From Bacteroidota bacterium (GTDB lineage Bacteria; Bacteroidota; Bacteroidia; B-17B0; Aurantibacillaceae): 33,931 nt of DNA. Positions 1 to 4,935 of this stretch are shown piece after piece. Under the pieces are notes generated by a model. That model searched no databases. It saw nothing but the letters and a program-made list of their open reading frames with translations, and was not told the origin of the DNA. Position 1 is the first letter of the stretch, and each line of letters starts with the position of its first letter. A program made the position numbers and the translations under genes. The DNA is taken from positions 1 through 33,931 of the forward strand of contig JAEZDS010000003.1 of the NCBI GenBank assembly GCA_023433205.1. Direction: 5' to 3'.

Positions 1-1127
1 CCATTCAGTAAACCTTGTTTCCCATTTTTAGAAACATGAAAAACGGGAGGTCTTTTACCGGGAGCCACCTGCAGAATAAGGGATTCATAAACGGCGGGTT
101 GGATTAGTCCTTTACCCGGAAAAACAATGCCGATTTTGCCATTTTCCGTAAACATTAAAGGCTCATTTGAGTAAATATTCTTGTCATCTCTATAGTCATA
201 ACTCCGGTAGGTGATATCCGCATCGAAATTAACAGGAGGGACCGATATATTGTAGCGGGGTTCAAGTAAACATTTACCTTCAGTGGTATACAGGCCCATT
301 CCCTCGTTTGATATGGCGACAATAAGCGGCCCTAATGGCGGCGTAGAGTATTTATAAGGTGTAGTAATCCTTGGATAGTAGCGTTGCGGAATCCTGAAAG
401 CTTTAAAACGAAATGGAATAATTGTATCACCTTTTAAATTAATGATACCTACATTCTTTCCCGAGAAAGGTTCGTAAGGGTGAGAGGCGGTGTCGCTGGT
501 GCCAGCCACATAAAGATTATAATATTCAGTATTGCCGAGCGTGGTAAATTTGCAGGGTAACAGTTCTTTTTCATAATCACGGAGCCCGAGTTTTTTGTTT
601 AGTTTAATGTGAAAAAGGTCGGTGTAAGGTACTTTCCAGAGCTCATCGTACAAAAATGGGATTTTTACATTTCCCTTTATGTCAACTACACCAGACTTGC
701 CATTTTTAACAGCATAGATCTTATAGAAGCCACTGTCCTGTGGTCCATTCAGATAGGAGTTGGGCTTCAGGTTATCGTACTCAAAGGGAACTGTTATCTT
801 CCCTTCTGCGCTTAGCACACCCCATTTTTCGTTATATGCTGCTATGAATACTCCACCATATCTATTTTCCATTTGGGTATATTTGGGAGGGATCACCCAT
901 TTGCCCGAATCGTTTTTTAATCCCCAAAGACAGGCAATGTTGTCTTTTACCGCATGCAGGGGTTGTGCCACGGCGTTTTGCGCGGCAATTGCAAAAAGCA
1001 GAAACAACAGGCTTCTGATTGATTTAATTTGTGTTTTATAATTCAACTGGCAATTTATTAATCTGGGTGCACTTATTTCTTTGTTGGAATAGGATATAAG
1101 TCCGGCGGCCGTGCGAGCATGCAGCAT
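1..1127 (-). CDS. WG-repeat protein, exported, C-terminus cut by window edge
   Basis: The minus-strand frame is open from the left edge to an in-frame ATG at 1127. It reads as serial WG-type beta repeats: WGLKNDSGKWVIPPKY, then WGVLSAEGKITVPFEYD, SGVVDIKGNVKIPFLYDEL, VGIINLKGDTIIPFRF and IGIVFPGKGLIQPAVYESL, about 40-50 residues apart. A hydrophobic stretch (RSLLFLLFAIAAQ) before AVAQ looks like a signal peptide, so the protein is probably periplasmic or surface exposed. The start is uncertain. ATG 1127 is the only ATG ahead of the signal peptide but gives a long n-region; TTG at 1046 would give a more ordinary one. WG-repeat proteins are common in Bacteroidota and mostly uncharacterised; a binding role is inference. 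At least the C-terminus lies outside the window. Confidence 0.85.
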   Translation of the reverse strand, partial: MLHARTAAGLISYSNKEISAPRLINCQLNYKTQIKSIRSLLFLLFAIAAQNAVAQPLHAVKDNIACLWGLKNDSGKWVIPPKYTQMENRYGGVFIAAYNEKWGVLSAEGKITVPFEYDNLKPNSYLNGPQDSGFYKIYAVKNGKSGVVDIKGNVKIPFLYDELWKVPYTDLFHIKLNKKLGLRDYEKELLPCKFTTLGNTEYYNLYVAGTSDTASHPYEPFSGKNVGIINLKGDTIIPFRFKAFRIPQRYYPRITTPYKYSTPPLGPLIVAISNEGMGLYTTEGKCLLEPRYNISVPPVNFDADITYRSYDYRDDKNIYSNEPLMFTENGKIGIVFPGKGLIQPAVYESLILQVAPGKRPPVFHVSKNGKQGLLN

Positions 1128-1176
1128 ATCGGCCTCCGGTTTTGCGTCGGCCGCATTTAAACTGCTGGCCGAATGT

Positions 1177-1207
1177 TAAAGATACGGGTTATCGTCCAGC
1201 CTAACCA
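1177..1207 (-). promoter_or_regulatory. Putative promoter of the WG-repeat gene
   Basis: The minus strand has TATCTTTA (1177-1184), a match to the Bacteroidota -7 box TAnnTTTG apart from the last base, 49 nt before the ATG at 1127. The -33 position (TGGT) is weak. The block around it (GGACGAT, then CCGTA, CTTTA and CATTC) recurs at 1645-1670 upstream of the lipoprotein remnant. Confidence 0.35.
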
Positions 1208-1288
1208 CACCTCGCATAGCGAATGCAAAAATTTTTTCTTTACTATCGTGCTCTGCAGGGTGTTAACGGCGAGTTTTAGAAAGGGCTG

Positions 1289-1590
1289 TCATTGTATTTC
1301 CGCGAGTAAGACCTCGCTTTTACCAATAGGCAAATGAATTTTTTGCTCTATTGCTATTTTCTTCGATAGGGTGTCATTAAATACTGTAATTACGAGCGGT
1401 TTCTTACTTCTGGCTACGTTAAGAAATCTTCAGTCGCTAACCATTTCATCGTGTCCGCTTCAGTTGCCAGATAGCTTGGTTGGCTGGTGATAATACGTAC
1501 GTCAGTCTTTTTTGAATTGAACATTGTTGCGCAAGAACAGAGAGTAAAAGCAAAAGTCACTAAAGCAATATGAATTTCTTGTAGTTGCAT
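1289..1590 (-). pseudogene. Frameshifted, truncated lipoprotein remnant (CATxFN type)
   Basis: An ORF with a lipoprotein-like signal (TFAFTLCSCATMFNSKKTDV) runs from ATG 1590 and stops at 1414-1416. Just before that stop, a one-base change of frame continues sensibly as ARSKKPLVITVFNDTLSKK and on to a TGA at 1289-1291. The combined product resembles the start of Bacteroidota lipoproteins that begin CATIFNG and contain a PEGA-like beta domain with an RSKxPLVI strand. Those proteins normally continue well beyond this point, so the gene looks both frameshifted and 3'-truncated. A sequencing error could explain the frameshift but not the missing remainder. Upstream in-frame ATGs exist at 1605 and 1629; 1590 suits the signal peptide best. 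Confidence 0.5.
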
Positions 1591-1649
1591 AATGGCAGGT
1601 AACATTTTGTGCACAGCCGCCGGACACATTCTAAAAACCTGATGGAATG

Positions 1650-1680
1650 CTAAAGTACGGAAAATCGTCCACCGTTAAAG
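1650..1680 (-). promoter_or_regulatory. Putative promoter of the lipoprotein remnant
   Basis: On the minus strand TTTA (1676-1679) lies about 18 nt before TACTTTA (1651-1657), close to the Bacteroidota -33/-7 layout. The surrounding GGACGAT, CCGTA and CATTC words match the block upstream of the WG-repeat gene, so the two neighbouring genes seem to share a promoter type. Confidence 0.35.
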
Positions 1681-1830
1681 GAGGAGACGCACGCGCGCCA
1701 AAAAGTCAAGCCGCCGCGGCTCGCGCTGAGTCTACCGAAGCGAGCGGCACCTATTTAATAAACAGCGCGTGCATTCGTGATGCTGTCTCTGTCTGCCTGG
1801 CGGCTGTGCTGCTGTTACCACCAGTTGCGA

Positions 1831-2067
1831 CTACTTCTGTCCGTGTAACTTTAGGATGGCGTCCACGGAAAGGTCCTCGTCAATAAGAGGCCAATGGATA
1901 CCGTAACCTGAAGGTGATACCTTATATAATTTCCGTTGCAAGTCAGACGCGTCCTTAAGCTTTTTTGAAACTTTGTCAAGAGGCAATTCAATTGTCTTAC
2001 CGTCGATTATCAAGGAAATGCTGTTCTGTCCGAACGAGACGTCGGTTATGTTATGAGTTGCGATCAT
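1831..2067 (-). CDS. DUF2442 domain protein
   Basis: This 78-residue protein matches the DUF2442 pattern: an N-terminal strand (ITDVSFGQNSISLIIDGK), IELPLDKVSKKLKDAS in the middle, and the family's C-terminal GYGIHWPLIDEDLSVDAIL. Its ATG overlaps the stop of the upstream DUF4160 gene by four bases (ATGA), so the two are translationally coupled. DUF2442 and DUF4160 genes are often adjacent in bacteria, and a toxin-antitoxin-like role has been suspected, but no function is established. A plus-strand ORF overlapping its 3' end looks spurious. The family call is firm; the role is unknown. Confidence 0.85.
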   Translation of the reverse strand: MIATHNITDVSFGQNSISLIIDGKTIELPLDKVSKKLKDASDLQRKLYKVSPSGYGIHWPLIDEDLSVDAILKLHGQK

Positions 2068-2315
2068 GATTTCTTAAAGTATTTGCTCCAGCTATCAACG
2101 ATATGGTCGAAGTGCTGATATATTATTTTCTTTATTTCTCTTGTCGACGCGGGAGTCATGTTGAAAGCAAATGCCTCCTTGATCTCAACTTCGTCAACCA
2201 GTAGCCAGAACTTACACTCCATGTCACCTTTTTCAGCGTGAATATGAACTGGCTCTGTCCCCTCATTCGAGTAAAAGAAAAGTCGCCAGCCGAAAATGTA
2301 TAATACGGTCGGCAT
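2064..2315 (-). CDS. DUF4160 domain protein
   Basis: The 83-residue product begins MPTVLYIFGWRLFFYSNEG and continues with EPVHIHAEKGDMECKFWL, the diagnostic DUF4160 signature (MPTVL...FFYSNEG...HxHxxxG...KxW). The C-terminus has the usual helical REIKKIIYQHFDHIVDSW. ATG 2315 is preferred over an upstream TTG (2324), because the family starts MPT and because the TTG lies inside the -7 promoter box. It heads a two-gene unit with DUF2442, overlapping it by four bases. The pairing and histidine-containing motif are conserved in the family, but the biochemical function is unknown. Confidence 0.85.
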   Translation of the reverse strand: MPTVLYIFGWRLFFYSNEGTEPVHIHAEKGDMECKFWLLVDEVEIKEAFAFNMTPASTREIKKIIYQHFDHIVDSWSKYFKKS

Positions 2316-2321
2316 ACTAAT

Positions 2322-2352
2322 CAAAGTTAATAATTTTGTCCGAAAATGTCAA
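2322..2352 (-). promoter_or_regulatory. Promoter of the DUF4160-DUF2442 pair
   Basis: On the minus strand TTGA (2349-2352), a 19-nt spacer and a perfect -7 box TAACTTTG (2322-2329) match the Bacteroidota sigma consensus. Only six bases separate the box from the ATG at 2315, so the transcript would have essentially no leader. Confidence 0.6.
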
Positions 2353-2477
2353 TTGGTCAGGAAGTTGCACCCCGTTTGGGCGTCCGGAGCAATTGGTGGT
2401 AACTACTCGCTACCCGCCAACCCACCCAATCATAAACTATCCCCATCATTTGTAATTGCTTACAATTGGTCAGGAAG
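2350..2477. repeat. 15-bp direct repeat pair
   Basis: The 15-mer CAATTGGTCAGGAAG occurs at 2350-2364 and again at 2463-2477, with 98 bp between. A partial third copy (GCAATTGGTGGTAAC) begins near 2390. The first copy touches the -33 element of the DUF4160 promoter. No gene is visible between the copies. It could be a trace of slippage or of an old insertion. Confidence 0.5.
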
Positions 2478-2527
2478 GGTACTATTCAAAAATAGGGTTT
2501 TAATTGGGACAGAAATCTGGCTAAGCA

Positions 2528-2725
2528 TTATTCTGATTGCATTTTTGTCAGCCGCCTGATAGCCACAAGGTGCGCCAACACTACCAGCGGCACCACCACC
2601 GCCGGCAGCAGGTTAAAGGGAAAAAACATCACCGCGATGTTGGGCTGATCAAAGGCTATTTTTTGCATGGGGGAGGGCAGGGCCAGTGCGGCGATTGCGC
2701 CGCTGCGTATTCTTTGCCTTTGCGG
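2528..2725 (-). pseudogene. C-terminal scrap of a membrane protein
   Basis: A minus-strand frame of 65 codons between stops at 2726-2728 and 2528-2530 reads as the end of an integral membrane protein: IAALALPSPMQKIAFDQPNI, then FFPFNLLPAVVVPLVVLAHL, ending in the basic tail AIRRLTKMQSE. The fragment has a complete last transmembrane helix but no start region; its only ATGs are internal. Similar PFNLLP...PLVLxAHL endings occur in Bacteroidota hypothetical membrane proteins, which are several times longer. It abuts the 3' end of the alpha-CTD-like gene, so the rest was probably lost when that cluster arrived or rearranged. Not recognised beyond this. Confidence 0.5.
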
Positions 2726-2763
2726 TTAAAATACTGGGAGTTTCGATCATAGCGATCTGCTTG

Positions 2764-3048
2764 TTATTTTTTAAAATCCAGTCCTTCTTTCTGAAGCACT
2801 TCGCGCAGTACCGGAATACTCGCCTTTCCGAAACCATGCAGAGCAAGCAAATCCTTTTCAGAATAGCTGGCGAGCTTTTTTATTGAAGTTATTCCGGCGT
2901 TCTCAAGCGCCCGCCGGGCGGGAGCACTCAGAAGAGAGAGAAATGCTGATGCCGGTTTCTTTTCGCGTTCGCATTGCGGACATGCGGGACAATCGCTGCT
3001 TTTGTAATACCTGTGTCCTTTATCGCAAAATCTTAATTGACCTTTCAT
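2764..3048 (-). CDS. RNA polymerase alpha C-terminal-domain-like small protein with zinc-ribbon-like N-terminus
   Basis: The 94-residue protein has two parts. Residues 8-26 hold four cysteines (C8, C20, C23, C26) and two basic/aromatic turns, suggesting a small metal-binding knuckle. Residues about 38-94 (LSLLSAPARRALENAGI, then ASYSEKDLLALHGFGKASI) resemble the helix-hairpin-helix fold of the RNA polymerase alpha CTD, including the LHGFGKASIPVLR turn that corresponds to the DNA-contacting region. It lacks the alpha N-terminal dimerisation domain, so it is not rpoA. Its ATG overlaps the DUF1801 stop (ATGA). The family occurs in Bacteroidota; DNA binding or transcription modulation is inferred from fold only. 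Confidence 0.8.
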   Translation of the reverse strand: MKGQLRFCDKGHRYYKSSDCPACPQCEREKKPASAFLSLLSAPARRALENAGITSIKKLASYSEKDLLALHGFGKASIPVLREVLQKEGLDFKK

Positions 3049-3389
3049 TTGTTTTTATTTTCCTTCACCCGAAACCTCACGATCTTTTCAATGAGCTCGT
3101 AAGGCATGGGTTCATCGAGGGGAAACTGCACCGAACCTTTTCCCTGTTTGTATTTTGAGAGTGGTTTTTCAAATTGTTTGTGCCCCGTGGGAGTGGCGTA
3201 AAAACCAATATGATTTTTGTATGCGGCAAAATATACCAACGGCCTCCCCTCTGTTTTGTAAGCTGGAATACCATAAGCCAATTTTTCTTCGGCTTCCGGC
3301 GCGGCCTTTTTTATGAGTTGCCTGAGTTTTTTCAGGATGCTTTGGGTTTTTCTGTCAAAAGCGGCGATGTATTTTTCTACTTCGTCCAT
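3045..3389 (-). CDS. DUF1801 (YdhG-like) protein
   Basis: The 114-residue protein shows the DUF1801/YdhG pattern: MDEVEKYIAAFDRKTQSIL at the N-terminus, the AAPEAEEKLAYGIPAYKTEG core, YKNHIGFYATPTG, and KGSVQFPLDEPMPYELIEK toward the end. Some Bacillus relatives were proposed to bind iron or act as chaperones, but the role is not settled. The start at 3389 gives full family length. It begins eight bases after the PIN toxin stop and overlaps the alpha-CTD-like gene, so all four genes from 4057 to 2764 can be one transcript. What it contributes next to a toxin-antitoxin pair is not known. Confidence 0.85.
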   Translation of the reverse strand: MDEVEKYIAAFDRKTQSILKKLRQLIKKAAPEAEEKLAYGIPAYKTEGRPLVYFAAYKNHIGFYATPTGHKQFEKPLSKYKQGKGSVQFPLDEPMPYELIEKIVRFRVKENKNK

Positions 3390-3397
3390 CTTGAAAA

Positions 3398-3811
3398 TTA
3401 GTTGAGTGTTTTCAGATATTGCTGCGGTGTAAGAATCGTGATATCCGCTTTCCTGAAGTCTTTGAGGTTTCGCGTCAGCAGGGTACTTATGCCATTTTCA
3501 ATCGCCGTATTGTATTGAAGCGCATCCTCAAAGTCATTGAAATCAGAAGCTAAAGCCAGGTCAATAATTTTGTCATTCACCGACAGTACACCGACAAGCG
3601 TCTTAAATTTTAAGAGCAGCTGTTTTGCTTTTCTGGCGGAAAGTTGTTTGGCCAGGATGTAATTGACGTTTGCAAATGTCAATGACGAAACACAAAGACT
3701 GACGGATTCGTCGTCGGCAAGGGAAAATAATTCTGCCGCGAATTCGTAGTGTGGCTCCCTGGCTGTCAACAGATCAAGCACTATATCGGAATCAACAAAT
3801 ACCTTTTTCAC
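3398..3811 (-). CDS. PIN-domain toxin, VapC-like
   Basis: A 137-residue PIN domain: KKVFVDSDIVLDLL carries the first acidic residues (D7, D9), and SDFNDFEDALQYNTA (residues 89-103) carries the central acidic cluster (D93, E95, D96) followed by the typical LLTRNLKDF strand near the end. PIN toxins of this type are Mg-dependent ribonucleases. Translation starts at GTG 3811, directly after the TGA of the upstream antitoxin (TGAGTG), so the two are coupled. The partner is a DUF6364-type ribbon-helix-helix protein, a common arrangement in Bacteroidota. Length and acidic residues appear intact, so it is probably active. Confidence 0.9.
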   Translation of the reverse strand: MKKVFVDSDIVLDLLTAREPHYEFAAELFSLADDESVSLCVSSLTFANVNYILAKQLSARKAKQLLLKFKTLVGVLSVNDKIIDLALASDFNDFEDALQYNTAIENGISTLLTRNLKDFRKADITILTPQQYLKTLN

Positions 3812-4057
3812 TCAGCGGTATTTATTGGTTAAGTAATCGGTGTAATTTCCTTTATCATCGTAGTTTTCGGGGAGACTTATAACCCCTGAAAGACTTTTTA
3901 CCAGTGGCGTAATTTTCCTGGTGCTTTTTTTGTCGTTAATCAGTTTCTGTAAATAATTTTCGACCAGATCTGAAAGACTGGTTTTTTTTTCTTTGGCATA
4001 TTTTTTTGCTTTTTCGATTATGGTTTTGTCAAGCTTAAGTGTCAATTTTGTATCCAT
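3812..4057 (-). CDS. DUF6364-type ribbon-helix-helix antitoxin
   Basis: The 81-residue protein starts MDTKLTLKLDKTIIEKAKKY and continues KKTSLSDLVENYLQKLI, a ribbon-helix-helix DNA-binding fold (strand, helix, helix). The C-terminal 35 residues (ITPLVKSLSGVISLP onward) would be the flexible toxin-neutralising tail. ATG 4057 is chosen over ATG 4099, because the sequence between them contains the promoter -7 box and operator-like repeats. The gene ends immediately before the GTG of the PIN toxin. RHH antitoxins usually autorepress; the repeats upstream fit that. Confidence 0.85.
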   Translation of the reverse strand: MDTKLTLKLDKTIIEKAKKYAKEKKTSLSDLVENYLQKLINDKKSTRKITPLVKSLSGVISLPENYDDKGNYTDYLTNKYR

Positions 4058-4065
4058 AGCTGTTT

Positions 4066-4104
4066 TGTACGTGTAAATATACAAAAACTGTACGTGCATT
4101 GCAA
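4066..4104 (-). promoter_or_regulatory. Toxin-antitoxin promoter with directly repeated operator
   Basis: On the minus strand TTGC (4101-4104), a 19-nt spacer and TATATTTA (4074-4081) form a good Bacteroidota promoter. The octamer TGTACGTG (plus-strand reading) occurs at 4066-4073 and again at 4089-4096, 23 bp apart. One copy abuts the -7 box downstream and the other lies in the spacer. This placement is ideal for repression by two RHH dimers. That the antitoxin binds here is inference. Confidence 0.6.
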
Positions 4105-4252
4105 GTTTTCTATCTGCCTGGATCCAACCTGAAATTGCCCCGGGAGAAAAAACTCACACAAATCCTGGGGATCTGCGGACGGCCACATTACCAGATCAGA
4201 AAAAAAAGCATCAGGATAGGATCGTTAATGATTAATTAAGCGATGTTAAAAC

Positions 4253-4798
4253 TTAGTTACCATTTTCGGAAAATTCCGGAACACTATGTTCCACCCAGAT
4301 CAGTCGGGTAGTGTCATAACCAACGGCGGCAGCCCTGTTCAGGTAGTCTTTTTTCACCTCATCGGGCATAGTGGTTTCGCGCGACAAAAACCAGAGGTAA
4401 TCCAGGTCTTTCCCGGCCACTAAAGCGTACCGGTACTGTTCATCCAGGGCAATGACATTGTACGCTGAGTAAAACGGACCAAAAAACGACACTTTGAGGC
4501 GGGCAATATCGGGTGATTCCACAAACTTTGCTTTCCCCTCAACTTCCTCCCATTTTTTCTCTACATAATTGTAGCCCCTGTTCACCACTTTGATGCTGCC
4601 GTCGGGATTCTGCGAATAATTTGCAGTTACATTGTTAAGGTTGCGTTCGAAACGAAAATCGAACCTGGCTATCTCGTACCATTTTCCCAGGTATTTTTTA
4701 GCGTCAAAAGACTGCACCGCGGTTGCGCCCTCGGGGATAGTTACGCAGCCGACCAGAAGCAGCAGCAAAAACAAGGTGATGGCAGGTTTTTTTTTCAT
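4253..4798 (-). CDS. blc: Bacterial lipocalin, outer-membrane lipoprotein (Blc family)
   Basis: The 181-residue protein starts MKKKPAITLFLLLLLVGC, with a lipobox cysteine at C18. The lipocalin signature follows: GKWYEIARFDFRFERNL (residues 38-54, GxW motif), then NRGYNYVEKKWEEVEGKA and LVAGKDLDYLWFLSR, the third conserved region. Blc lipocalins bind phospholipids or fatty acids at the outer membrane and are linked to envelope stress. Length and order of motifs are normal. It sits 137 bp downstream of the TMTC-like gene on the same strand but has its own -7-like box (TACCTTAG, 4803-4810) four bases before the ATG, so independent transcription is likely. Confidence 0.93.
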   Translation of the reverse strand: MKKKPAITLFLLLLLVGCVTIPEGATAVQSFDAKKYLGKWYEIARFDFRFERNLNNVTANYSQNPDGSIKVVNRGYNYVEKKWEEVEGKAKFVESPDIARLKVSFFGPFYSAYNVIALDEQYRYALVAGKDLDYLWFLSRETTMPDEVKKDYLNRAAAVGYDTTRLIWVEHSVPEFSENGN

Positions 4799-4802
4799 TA
4801 CA

Positions 4803-4810
4803 CTAAGGTA
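4803..4810 (-). promoter_or_regulatory. -7-like box of the lipocalin gene
   Basis: TACCTTAG on the minus strand is a near match to TAnnTTTG, placed four bases before the lipocalin ATG. No good -33 element is visible at the expected distance, so confidence is limited. Confidence 0.35.
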
Positions 4811-4935
4811 GGAAATTCAGTAAGGCAGAGAGTGCCTCTAAACGTGCTGAAGTACTGTTACAATCCTTCGGCAAGAGAAAAAAGAATTTTAAGTCACACC
4901 AGTTGGGACATGCGGGCACAGAAGGGCCGGCACCC

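Noticed and set aside
1647..1886. Plus-strand ORF of 79 codons
   Set aside because: It overlaps the DUF2442 3' end and a promoter, is rich in alanine/arginine from a GC-rich patch, and resembles no known protein.
1050..4100. Integron-cassette-like array of small genes with possible attC sites
   Set aside because: GCCTAAC at 1199-1205 matches one core-site pattern, but no partner GTTRRRY with matching inner arms was found. The repeated GGACGAT block is better explained as promoter sequence, and several genes overlap without any site between.
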